Below, piece by piece: positions 32,334 through 41,900 of a stretch of 64,000 nucleotides of DNA; position 1 is the first letter of the stretch; each line of letters starts with the position of its first letter. The stretch covers positions 1-64,000 of the forward strand of contig JAPFBE010000067.1 of the NCBI GenBank assembly GCA_034336665.1, read 5' to 3'. The notes beneath the pieces were generated by a model. The model saw only the letters and a list, made by a program, of their open reading frames with translations, was not told the origin of the DNA and searched no databases. This stretch comes from Luscinia megarhynchos. Its lineage: Eukaryota; Chordata; Aves; Passeriformes; Turdidae. Both the position numbers and the translations under genes were made by a program.

Positions 32334-35300
32334 GTCGTCATTGTCATCATCATCATTATCACCATCACCATTACCATTGTCATCATTGTCATTATCATCA
32401 CATCATCATCATCCCATCATCACCATCATCATCGTCATCATCATCATTGTCATTGTCATCATCATCATCGTCGTCATCATCATCATCATCGTCATTGTCT
32501 GTGTCATCGTCACTGTCATCATCATCATCATCATTCCATCATCATTATTATCATTGTGATCATCATCATTGTCATTGTCATCATCATTATCATCAACATC
32601 ATTATCATCGTCATCATCATGTCATCATCATCGTCATTGTCATCATCATCATCATCCCATCACCATTATTATCATTGTCATCATCATCATCGTCATCACC
32701 ATCATTATCATTGTCATTGTCATCATTGTCGTCATCATCATCATCACCATCATCATCATTGTCATCATTATCATCATCATCATCACCACCATTATTATCA
32801 TTGTCATTGTCATCATTGTCGTCATCATCATCATCATCGTCATCATTATCCCATCATCACCATCATCGTTATCATCATCATTGTCACTGTCATCGTCACC
32901 ATCACCAACATCACCATCATTGCCATCGCCATCATCATCATCATTACTGTCATTACCATCATCACCACCCTCATCCTCCTGATCTTCATCCCATCCTCAC
33001 CTTCATCCCACCCATCCCCACCCCGGCCTTCACCCCACCCCCCTCCTCATCCCAATCCCATCTCACCCCACCCTCCTCCCCACCCTCATCTTCATCTTCA
33101 CCCCAGTCTTCATCCCGACCCCAATTCCAACCCCAATCCCAATCCCAACCCCAATCCCAACCCCCAAACCCCAATCCCAACCCCAATTTCGATCCTGACC
33201 CCATTCCCCCACCCCGCTGCTCCAATCCTGACCCCAAATCCTGACCCCAATCTCCCCATTCCTGCTCCCCACCAACCCCAATCCTGACCCCCAACACTAA
33301 TTCCCAACCTCAATAGACTCCCTAACCTCAACTCCCCAACCCCAACCCTGACCCCTAAATCCTGACCCTTAAATCTTCCCCATTCCTGCTCCCCACTCAA
33401 CCCTAACCCTGACCCTAACCCCAACCCTCAACCCTAACCCTAATCCTGACTCCCAACCCTGACTCCCAATAGACCCCCTAACCTCAATCTCAATCCCAAT
33501 CTCAATCCTGACCCCAACACCAATTCCAACCCCAACACCAATTCCAACCCCTAATAGACCCCTAACTCAACTCCCAACCCCAACCCCCAACCCTCAAACT
33601 CCTGACCCCAATCTCCCTTATTCCTGCTCCCCACTTATCCCCAACCCTGACTAACCCTGACCCCCAACCCCAACACCAATTCCAACCTCAATAGACCCCT
33701 AACTCAACCCCAACCCCAACCCCCGACCCTCAGCTCTCAGCCCCTCACCAGCTCCGATGCAGGGCCCGTGCACGGCAGCGATCACGGGTTTGGGGCACTG
33801 CAGGGGGAGGTTTGGGGGGTCAGGCGGGATTTTGGGGGGTTCAGGAAGGCTCTTTGGGGGTTCAGGGGAGGTTTGGAGGCTCAGGGGGTTTTGGGAGCTT
33901 AAAGGGGTTTGGGGTTCAGGGGAGATTTTGGGGGCTCAGGGGATCTGGGCCTCAGGGAGGTTTGAGGGTTCAGGGGGATTTTGGGGCTTGGGAGGTTTTG
34001 GGGGTCAGGAGTGGATTTGGGGGCTCAGAGGATTTGGGGGTCTCGAGGGTTCAGAAGGGATTTTGGGGGTCTCAGGGATGTTTGGGGGGTTCAAGGGACT
34101 TTGGGACCCAGAAAAAGTTTTGGGGACTCAGGGAGATTTTGGGGTTCAGGAGGGATTAGGGTTCAGGGAGGCTTTGGGGGGTTCAGGATGGATTTTGGGG
34201 GGTCCAGGGAGGTTTTGGGGCTCAGGATGGATTTTTGGGGGTTCAGGGAGGTTTGGGGATTCAGGAGGATTTTGAGGGGCTCAGGGGATTTTGGGGGTTC
34301 AGGACGGATTTTGGGGGGGTTCAGAAGGATTTTGGGGATTCAGAGCCGATTTTTGGGGGTTCAGGAAGACTTTTGGGGGCTCAGGGTGGATTTTGGGGTG
34401 CCACCTTCTCCATGACCGAAGCTCTCCTGGAACTCGAGGATTTTTGTGCCGTAGGTTCCAGGCGCCCGGCGAGCGACGCTGCCGTCGGGGGAGCCCGAGA
34501 AGGCTGAGGCCAGGTCAGAGAGGTTTCCATCCCTGGGGGAGGGGTAGGGGGTCACAGGGGGTCAGCACAGGGGTCACAGGGGGTCACACAGGGGTCACAC
34601 GGGTCCCTCCCCCTCACCCTGGCGGTGAGCAGCTGCCGGGCGCTCGACACTCGATCACGGGCCCTGCACGAGGGGTCCCGGCGATGTCCTGGAAACACTC
34701 AAACCAGCTCCCTGGGGAGGGGACAGCAGTGACCAACAGGGACCACCAGTGACCACCAGGGACCAACAGAGACAGCAGGGACCCCAGCAGGGACAGCAGT
34801 GACCAACAGGGACCACCAGTGACCAGCAGTGACCAGCAGTGACCAGCAGTGACCAACAGGGACAGCAGTGGACCAACAGGGACCAGCAGTGACCACCAGT
34901 GACCACCAGTGACCAACAGAGACAGCAGGGACCAGCAGGGACAGCAGTGACCAACAGGGACCAGCAGTGACCACCAGTGACCACCAGTGACCAACAGAGA
35001 CAGCAGGGACCAACAGGGACAACAGGGACCAGCAGGGACAGCAGTGACCAACAGGGACAGCAGTGACCAACAGTGACCAGCAGTGACCAGCAGGGACCAG
35101 CAGTGACCAACAGTGACCAGCAGTGACCAGCAGGGACCAGCAGTGACCAGCAGTGACCAGCAGGGACCACCAGGGACCACCAGTGACCAACAGTGACCAG
35201 CAGTGACCAACAGTGACCAGCAGTGACCAGCAGTGACCAGCAAGGACCACCAGTGACCACACAGTGACCACCAGTGACCAGCAGTGACCAGCAGGGACCA

Positions 35301-37793
35301 CCAGTGACCAGCAGTGACCACCAGGGACCACCAGGGACAACCAGTGACCAGCAGTGACCAGCAGTGACCAGCAGGGACCAGCAGTGACCAACAGTGACCA
35401 GCAGGGACCAGCAGTGACCAGCAGGGACCAGCAGTGACCACCAGTGACCAACAGGGACCAACAGGGACAGCAGTGACCACCTCAGTGACCACCAGTGACC
35501 ACCAGGGACCACCAGTAACCAGCAGTGACCAGCAGGGACAGGAGTGACCAGCAGGGACAGGAGTGACCACCAGTGACCAGCAGGGACCACTAGTGACCAG
35601 CAGTGACCACCACCACAGCCCAGAGTGTCCCAGCATATCCCAGTCCCATCCCAGTCTCCCCCAGTCCCATCCCAGTTGCTCCCTGTCCCATCCCAGTGCT
35701 CCCAGCTGCTCCCCAGTCGTTCCCAGTCCCTGTTCAAGTTCCATCCCAGTCCATCCCCAGTTCCCCAGTCGCATCCACTCCATCCCAGTGCCCCCAGATG
35801 CTCCCCCAGTCCCTCCCAGTCTCAGTTCAAGTTCCATCCCAGTCCCATCTCAGTTCCCCAGTCCCTCCCAGTCTCACCCCAGTGGCATCCCACTCCCCAT
35901 CCCAGTGCCCCCAGCTGCTCCCTCAGTCCTCCCAGTCCCTCCCAGTGCCCCAGTACCTCCAGCAGAGCAGGTTGATGGCGTTGCGCTTGCCGGGCCGGTT
36001 GAGCTGCACGTGCAGCACGTGCTGCAGGGGCGCTGCAGCCGCAGCGTGCGCAGCTCCCGGGGGGCGGGGTCGGCCGGCGGCTCTGGGACCCCCGGGGGAC
36101 CCCCGAGTTATCGCGGCCCCCGAGCGGGACAGAGCCCGAGCGGCACTGGGACCGGACTGGGACACACTGGGGGAAAGAGACACACTGGAGCAGGACTGGG
36201 ATGGACTGGGGGCACTGGGATGGACTGGGATGGACTGGGGGAAAGAGACGCACTGGAGCAAGGCTGGGATGGGAGTGGGATGGGACTGGGATGGGACTGG
36301 GATGGACTGGGGGGAAAGAGACGCACTGGAGCAAGGCTGGGATGGGACTGGGGGCACTGGGATGGACTGGGATGGGACTGGGGGGCACTGGGATGGACTG
36401 GGATGGACTGGGGGGCACTGGGATGGACTGGGACGGGACTGGGACGCACTGGGGGAGAGAGACGCACAGGAGCAGTGCTGGGATGGGACTGGGGACGGGA
36501 CTGGGATGGGACTGGGATGGACTGGGGGCACTGGGGGGAAAAGAGACGCACTGGAGCAGGGCTGGGAGGGGACTGGGATGGGACTGGGACGCACTGGGGG
36601 GAGAGAGACGCACTGGAGCAAGGCTGGGAGGGGACTGGGATGGGACTGGGATGGACTGGGGGCACTGGGATGGACTGGGGGAAAAGAGACGCACTGGAGC
36701 AGGGGCTGGGATGGGACTGGGGGGCACTGGGATGGGACTGGGATGGACTGGGGGGAAAGAGACGCACTGGAGCAGGGCTGGGAGGGAACTGGGATGGACT
36801 GGGACGGGACTGGGACGCACTGGGGGAAAAAGGGGACGCACTGGAGCAGGGCTGGGAGGGGACTGGGGGCACTGGGATGGGACTGGGATGGACTGGGGGA
36901 AAGAGACGCACTGGAGCAGGGCTGGGATGGATTGGAATGGACTGGGATGGGACTGGGGGGCACTGGGATGGGACTGGGACGGGACTGGGACACACTGGGG
37001 GGAGAGAGACGCACTGGAGCAAGGCTGGGATGGACTGGGATGGGACTGGGGGCACTGGGATGGACTGGGGGAAAAAGAGACGCACTGGAGCAGGGCTGGG
37101 ATGGATTGGAATGGACTGGGATGGGACTGGGGGGCACTGGGATGGACTGGGTTGGACTGGCATAAAAAGAGACACACTGGAGCAAGGCTGGGATGGGACT
37201 GGGGGGCACTGGGATGGACTGGGATGGGACTGGGATGGGACTGGGGGCACTGGGATGGACTGGGATGGGACTGGGACGCACTGGGGAAAGAGACGCACTG
37301 GAGCAGGGCTGGGGAGGGGACTGGGATGGGACTGGGGGCACTGGGATGGACTGGGAGGGGACTGGAACACACTGGGGGAAAAAGAGATGCACTGGAGCAG
37401 GGCTGGGATGGACTGGGGGGCACTGGGATGGACTGGGGGGCACTGGGATGGACTGGGGGCACTGGGACCCCGACTGGAGCAGGGCTGGGGCACTGGGAGG
37501 GCACTGGGAGACAACAGGGAGGGGCTGGGACGGGACTGGGACCAACTGGGACCAACTGGGACCAACTGGGACCAACTGGGACGCACCGAGGGGTCCCTGG
37601 GGAGGAACTGGGGGTCACGTGACAGGGGAAGGTCAAGGTCACCGGGGGGTCCCGAGGCCGGACCGGGAGTCCCGGGGCTGTCACGTGACCCTCCCGGGGC
37701 TGCCACGTGACCCTCCGGGGCTGCCACGTGACCCTCCCGGGGCCGCCCCTCCCCCACTCACGTGCGCAGCAGCCGCGAGACCCCGAGCGCCAT
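27853..37793 (-). CDS. ECH1: Delta3,5-delta2,4-dienoyl-CoA isomerase (enoyl-CoA hydratase 1), complete ten-exon gene
   Basis: Crotonase-fold enzyme that moves paired double bonds of dienoyl-CoAs during beta-oxidation of unsaturated fatty acids, in peroxisomes and mitochondria. Exons, right to left: 37762-37793, 35957-36082, 34618-34711, 34405-34533, 33749-33797, 31899-31965, 31406-31480, 31223-31299, 29736-29886, 27853-27957; ten, as in human. Landmarks: HVLHVQLNRPGKRNAIN, CPKPVIAAVHG, CIGAGVDLISACDIR, EVDMGLAA, LQRLPK, SPVAVQGTKLNLLFSRD and C-terminal AKL. AKL is an accepted PTS1 peroxisome signal (human ends SKL). The acidic triad region (GVDL..CDIR and EVDxGLAAD) is recognisable, but the last Asp falls on a frame break in exon 7. 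Exons 3 and 7 carry small indels, exon 4 appears to, and exon 8 has an unusual donor junction. Confidence 0.95.
27960..28340 (-). repeat. Minisatellite in ECH1 last intron
   Basis: GGGGACAGGGACATGGGGAC and CAGCAGGGGACAGG units of 12-24 bp. Confidence 0.93.
28340..29735 (-). repeat. ECH1 array that copies the exon 9 end and donor
   Basis: GTGACACTGATTTTGGG units plus about eight ~70-bp blocks (near 28499, 28741, 28870, 29033, 29180, 29303, 29426, 29590) that reproduce NLLFSRDRPVSEGLLHM and the donor of exon 9, which itself ends at 29736. Period 120-165 bp in the regular part. Confidence 0.95.
29736..29886 (-). CDS. ECH1: ECH1 exon 9
   Basis: TTCCAG acceptor, split Ser codon, then RVLPDQPALLQAALQV, RSPVAVQGTKLNLLFSRDRP, LLHM and donor GTGCGT. 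151 bp and intact. The last ~60 bases and donor form the unit of the array immediately to the left. Confidence 0.96.
29890..31065 (-). repeat. Minisatellite in ECH1 intron 8
   Basis: CCCCAAATACAGGGAAAATGCA and CCCAAATACAGGGAAAATACAG units, about 20 bp, in longer blocks with GGCAAAATGCA. Confidence 0.95.
31223..31299 (-). CDS. ECH1: ECH1 exon 8
   Basis: CCCCCAG, then (S)LVSRLALTASVMRGP, EALSCGLLNR-like end before GTGGGG. Matches SLVNELAFTARKMMADEALG. Length (77 bp) does not give the expected phase into exon 9, so an indel or a slightly different donor is likely. Confidence 0.85.
31406..31480 (-). CDS. ECH1: ECH1 exon 7
   Basis: CCCCACAG, then EVDMGLAA, one extra base, VGTLQRLPK, and a split Ser before GTGGGT. 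75 bp where the phases need a remainder of 2. The insertion falls exactly where the conserved catalytic Asp of GLAAD is expected. Confidence 0.9.
31490..31850 (-). repeat. Minisatellite in ECH1 intron 6
   Basis: CACTGGGGACACTGGGGGATA units of 9-12 bp. A related short array fills 31310-31385. Confidence 0.94.
31899..31965 (-). CDS. ECH1: ECH1 exon 6
   Basis: CCCCCCAG, split Gly, VDLISACDIRLCSQ, then a diverged end before GTGGGA. 67 bp. This is the oxyanion-hole and active-site helix segment of the crotonase fold. Confidence 0.92.
31983..32985 (-). repeat. One-kilobase (CAT)n microsatellite in ECH1 intron 5
   Basis: CATCATCATCGTCATCATTG units with ATT, GTC and ACC interruptions and a higher-order order of about 150-300 bp (TCATTCCATCATCATTATTA recurs). 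Confidence 0.97.
33000..33745 (-). repeat. CCCCAA-type minisatellite in ECH1 intron 5
   Basis: AACCCCAATCCC, CTGACCCC and CCCTAACC units of 6-12 bp. A short stretch near 33398-33450 looks telomere-like but is part of this family. Confidence 0.92.
33749..33797 (-). CDS. ECH1: ECH1 exon 5
   Basis: CCTGCAG, then CPKPVIAAVHGPCIGA with a split Gly before GTGAGG; 49 bp, intact. The PVIAAVHG signature forms one half of the oxyanion hole. Confidence 0.95.
33800..34390 (-). repeat. Minisatellite in ECH1 intron 4
   Basis: GGGGGTTCAGGATGGATTTT / GGAGGTTT units of about 24 bp. Confidence 0.93.
34405..34533 (-). CDS. ECH1: ECH1 exon 4
   Basis: CCCCCAG acceptor; reads DGNLSDLASAFSGSPDG, VARRA, ILEFQESF, VMEK before GTGGCA. 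Corresponds to DLMDMASDI...VARISWYLRD...YQETFNVIE. A small frame change lies between the two halves. Confidence 0.88.
34618..34711 (-). CDS. ECH1: ECH1 exon 3
   Basis: CCTCCCCAG, split Arg, ELV, ECFQDIAG, a shifted segment equivalent to DPSCRAVxxS, ARQLLTA, donor GTGAGG. One in-frame TGA near the start (after ELV) marks an indel. Confidence 0.88.
34718..35605 (-). repeat. Minisatellite in ECH1 intron 2
   Basis: Ten-bp unit CAGTGACCAG / CAGGGACCAC / ACAGTGACCA with little interruption for almost 900 bp. Minus strand contains CTGGTCACTG repeats. Confidence 0.96.
35610..35945 (-). repeat. Minisatellite in ECH1 intron 2
   Basis: TCCCATCCCAGTCCCATCCC and CCCAGTGCTCCCAG units up to the exon 2 donor. 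Confidence 0.9.
35957..36082 (-). CDS. ECH1: ECH1 exon 2
   Basis: GGTCCCAG acceptor, A/P/R-rich transit-region sequence, then LQHVLHVQLNRPGKRNAINL before a split Arg and GTACTG. 126 bp with correct phase, frame intact. HVLHVQLNRP is the first beta strand of the crotonase fold. Confidence 0.95.
36130..37600 (-). repeat. G-rich minisatellite in ECH1 intron 1
   Basis: GGGACTGGGATGGACTGGGG with a recurring AAAGAGACGCACTGGAGCAG block roughly every 80-120 bp. GGG triplets every ~7-10 bp on the plus (template) strand. Confidence 0.96.
37762..37793 (-). CDS. ECH1: ECH1 exon 1 with start codon
   Basis: ATG at 37793-37791; MALGVSRLLR then donor GTGAGT. Arg- and Leu-rich start without acidic residues fits the N-terminal mitochondrial presequence of ECH1. 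Confidence 0.9.
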
Positions 37794-37840
37794 CGGCTCC
37801 GCGCGCCGCCAGGGGGCGCCCGCACTTCCGGGAAACGCGC

Positions 37841-38090
37841 CGGACGTGACGCAACAAACCACACCCCCAACAAGGCGGAAGTGACGCGTTGGCTTCCGTA
37901 AAAAAACGGAAGTGACGCGTTAAACTCGCGCCATAACGAGGCGGGAAGTGACTCAACAAACCCGCCGCAACAAGGCGGAAGTGACGCCTTAAACGCGCCA
38001 CAACGCGGCGGAGGTGACGCATTAAACCAGCCATAATGAGGCGGAAGTGATGCGTTAAACACGCGCCATAACGAGGCGCATGTGACCTTT
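37841..38090 (-). promoter_or_regulatory. ECH1 promoter: ~33-bp tandem array of ETS/CRE-like composite sites
   Basis: Plus-strand copies of CGGAAGTGACGCG or close variants start near 37876, 37907, 37942, 37976, 38009, 38042 and 38077, with a related CGGACGTGACGCA at 37841. Spacing is 31-35 bp. CGGAAGTG is an ETS (GABP/ELK) core and TGACGC is a CRE half-site. Each unit also carries a GTTAAAC...CGCCATAACGAGG segment. There is no TATA box. The array begins under 50 bp upstream of the ATG. Confidence 0.75.
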
Positions 38091-38099
38091 TGACCCCAA

Positions 38100-38650
38100 A
38101 CCCTCCCCAGCCCCCCAAATCCCTGAAATTCCCAATGAAATCTTCCCCAAAAATCTTCCAACCTCCCCCAAATTTCCCCCAAAATCTCCACAGGATTCCC
38201 CGCCCCAAAACCCCCCAAAATTTTCCCCAAAACCCCAAATTCCAACAAATCTTCCCAAAACTCCTCCCCAACCCCCTAGAACCCCCAAAACCTCCAAAAA
38301 TCTTCCCCTAAAAACCCCCCAAAATCTTCCCCCAAATTCCAAAAAATCCCAAAATATTCTCCCCTAAAATTCCCCCAAAAACCCCAATATATTCCCCCAG
38401 AACTCTCCCAAAATCCCCCAAATTCCCCAAAAATCTTCCCTGAAACACCCCCAAAAACCCAAAAATCCCCCAAAATTCTTCCCCAACCCCCAAATTCTCA
38501 AAAATCCCCCAAAATCTTCTCTCCTCAAATTCCCCAAAAAATCCTCAGAAATCTTCCCCTAAAATCCCCTGAAATTTCCCTCAAAACCCCCAAAAATCTT
38601 TCTCCAACCCCCCAAATTCCCCTCAAAAACCCCCAAAATCTTCCCCTAGC
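38100..38650 (-). repeat. Intergenic minisatellite between HNRNPL 3' end and ECH1 promoter
   Basis: CCCCCAAAATCTTCCCC and CCCCAAATTCC units of 10-17 bp. 38650-38706 is short unique sequence. Confidence 0.9.
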
Positions 38651-38706
38651 CTTCTCATCCCCCCTGTTTTCCCATCCCCCACTCTCTCGTTCCTGTCCCA
38701 AACGTT

Positions 38707-38712
38707 TTTATT
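38707..38712 (-). promoter_or_regulatory. HNRNPL poly(A) signal
   Basis: Minus-strand AATAAA about 185 bp past the stop codon, in unique sequence. This implies a short 3' UTR that ends just before the ECH1 promoter region. Confidence 0.75.
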
Positions 38713-38895
38713 CCGGTTCTGGGTCTGGCCCGACCCTTCTCCTTAAAAAATGGGGAGGGGAGGGGAGAGAACAGCGGGGTGGGGGAGGGGCGTGTTAAAA
38801 ACAAAAAACAAAAAGGGGGCGGGGCCCGGGGTGGGGGGCGGGGCGGGTGGTTCCAAGTGGTGGGGAGGGGCGGGCGCAGCCCTGGCCCCTCCCCC

Positions 38896-38957
38896 TCAGG
38901 AGGCGTGTGCTGGGCCGTGGAGAAGCAGAGCTTGAGCGTGTAGGGGTAGGGGCCCGT
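38896..38957 (-). CDS. HNRNPL: HNRNPL exon 13 with stop codon
   Basis: CTCTCCCCCAG, then GPYPYTLKLCFSTAQHAS (TGA at 38898-38896) once one inserted C near the start and an inserted AC near the end are allowed for. 62 bp instead of 59; together the two insertions restore the frame. Confidence 0.9.
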
Positions 38958-41900
38958 CTGGGGGAGAGAAAATGAAAATTTGGGGGTTGGGGCTCAGCAC
39001 CCTCCTCCCTGCCCCCCGTGCCCTCCCCTCCCCCGTGCCCCTCCCCCCGCACTCACTGGGGTTCTTCATCTGGAAGTGGTTGAGGAACCCGAGCGTCTCC
39101 AGCGTCGCTCTTGGAGTCCCACTCGAGCAAACCCGAGGAGCCGCGCTCGCCTGGGGAGGGGCAGGGGGTCGGGGGGTTTGGGGGCTCGGGGAGGGCTCCC
39201 CCGAGCTTTGGGGGTTTTGGGGGCTCAGGGATTTTGGGGGCTGAGGGAGTTTTGAGGGATTTTGGGGGAATTCAAAGGGGTTTTGGGGGTTCACGGGGGT
39301 TTTGGGGGTTCCCCAGGGTTTTGGGGGCCCAGGGGGTTTCAGACGGTTTTGGGGGATTTTGGGGGCTGAGGGGATTTGGGGGAAGTCAAAAGGGGTTTTG
39401 GGGACTTTGGGGGCTGAGGGGATTTGGGGGAAGTCAAAGGGGTCTTTGGGGGGCTCTCCCTGGGTTTTGAGGGACCTAGGGGATTTTTGGGGACCCCCTG
39501 GATTTTTAATGGGGCTCAGGAGCTTTTGGGGGCCCAGAGGGTCTTGTGGGGGACCCAGGGTTTTGTGGGCTCTCAGGGAGGTTTGGGGGCCCCCTGATCT
39601 TTAGGGGCTTAGGGGAATTCGTAGGGTTTTTGGGGGCCCAGGGGTTTCAGGAGTTTTTGGGGGGTTTGGGGGCCTCAGGGAGGTCCCCAGGATCTTTTAG
39701 GTGGTTTTTGGGGGTCTCACAGAGTTTTTGGGGGCCCAGGGGGGTTTTGGGGGCTCTCCTGGATCTTTATGGGGCCCAGGGGGTTTTGGGTGTCAGGAGG
39801 CTCCCCAGTTTTTTGGGGGGTGCCCAGGGGATTTCAGGGCTTTTGGGGGGTCTCAGGGCTGGCCCCCTTGGCTTTTGGGGGCTTTGGGAGGACCCAGGAG
39901 CTTTGGGGAGCCCAGGGCTCCTGGCTTTCTGGTTTTTGGGGGTCCTGGGGGCCCAGAGGAATCCAGGGTCTTTTGGGGTCTTTTGGGGGGTCTTTTTGTG
40001 TTTTTTGGGGGTTCAGCACCCCACTCTTGCCTGAGAACGACCTTGACCGAGGATCGGAGGCCCACCCCCAGCCTGTCACAGATCTGGGGGACACAGGGTC
40101 AGGGGATTTGGGGGAACTCTGAGGGTCAGGGGGAATTTGGGGGAATTTGGGGGGGTCAGGGGATTTGGGGGTCAGGGGATTTGGGGAGTCAGGGGATTTG
40201 GGGGATCTGGGGGGCTCAGGGGATTGGGGGTCATGGGGATTGATCATAGGGGGATTTGGGGTCAGGGGATTTGGGGGATCTGCTTTTAGGGGGTCAGAGG
40301 GGAGGTCTGGAGGAAGGAAGGAGAAGGAAGAAGAGGAGGAAGGAAGGGATGGGGAGAAGACGATGATGAGGAGGACGAGGAGGAGGAAAGCAAAGCAGAG
40401 ACGGAGGAAGAAGAGCTGGGGTGAGGATGAGGAGGAGGACGACTGAGGATGAGGAAGGTGAGAGGACAGGAGGAGGACGAGGAGGAGAAGACGAGGACGA
40501 AGACGAGGACGAGGAGAAGGAGCAGGACGAGGACGAGGAGGATGAGGAGGACGAGGATGAGCAGAGGAGGAGGACGAGGAGGACGAGGAGCAGGATGAGG
40601 ACGAGGATGACACGAGCAAGGATGAAGCACAAGGGATGAGGGATGACGGAGGACGAGGAGGTGGAGCGAAGGACGGAGGAAGGAGAGGAAGGGGAGGATG
40701 ATGAGGATGAGGAAGGTGAGACACGAGGAGGATGAGATGAAGTGACGAGGCTGAGGAAGGTGAGGACGATGAGGATGAGGACGCTGGAGAGAGGCCGAGG
40801 AGAGTGAGGAAGCGCGAGGATGAGGATGACTGAGAAGGAGGAGGAGGAAGGAAGGTGAGAGAGGAAGAGAGGAAGATGAGGAAGGATGAGGCTGAGGAAG
40901 GTGAGGAAGGTGGAGGGCTGAGGATGCTGAGGAGGTGACGCTGGAGGAAGGAGGAAGGTGAGGAATGGATGCTGAGGAAGGTGGAGGATGAGAGGATGAG
41001 GAAGGTGAGGATGAGGAAGGTGAGGCTGAGGATGAGGAAGATGAGGAGGCTGAGGAAGGTGAGGATGAGGATGACTGAGGAGGACGATGAGGAAGATGAG
41101 GCTGGAGGAAGGTGAGGATGATGATGAGGAAGGTGAGGCTGGGAGAACGACGATAAGGAAGTGAGGAGGATGAGGAAGGTGAGGGAGGAAGGTGAGGACT
41201 GAGGACAGAGGAGGATGAATGAGGAAGGTGAGGAAGGTGAGGAAGAGGTGCTGGAGGAAGGTGAGGAAGGAGGATGAGGGAAGGTGAGGAAGATGAGGAT
41301 GAGGATGATGAGGAAGGATGAGGGAAGGTGAGGAAGGTGTGAGGAAGTGATGCTGAGGAAGAGGTGGAGGATGATGATAAGGAAGGTGATGATGGAGGAA
41401 GGTGAGGATGCTGAGGATGGTGAGTAAGGAAGGTGAGGAAGATGAGGCTGAGTCTGAGGAAGGTGGGAGGAGGAAGGTGAGGAAGAGGATGCTGAGGAAG
41501 GTGCTGAGAGAAGAGGAGGCTGAGGAGGATGATAAGGAAGGTGATGCTGAGGAAGGTGAGGATGCTGAGGATGATGATAAGGAAGGTGAGTGAAGATGAG
41601 GCTGAGTCTGAGGCAGGTGAGGAAGGTGAGGAAGGTGCTGCTGAGGAAGAGGAGGTTGAGGAAGGCGAGGGCTGAGAAAGGTGAGGAAGGTGAGGAAGGT
41701 GAGGAAGGTGAGGAAGGTGCTGCTGAGGAAGAGGAGGCTGAGGAAGGTGAGGATGATGATGAGGAAGGTGAGGCTGAGAATGATGATAAGGAAGATGAGG
41801 AAGGGTGCTGCTGAGGAAGAGGAGGCTGAGGAAGGTGAGGATGAGGATGCTGAAGATGATGCTAAGGAAGATGAGGATGAGGAAGGTGAGGAAGGTGAGG

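Noticed and set aside
31701..33287. His/Ile/Ser-rich open frames
   Set aside because: Translation of the (CAT)n microsatellite in three frames.
33398..33450. Interstitial telomeric repeat (CCCTAA-like)
   Set aside because: Only a few imperfect units embedded in a CCCCAA/CTGACC family with the same spacing; no long TTAGGG run.
35822..38248. Minus-strand open frame of about 800 codons rich in Pro and Ser
   Set aside because: Translation of the GGGACTGGGATGG array and promoter repeat; only the exon 2 piece is coding.
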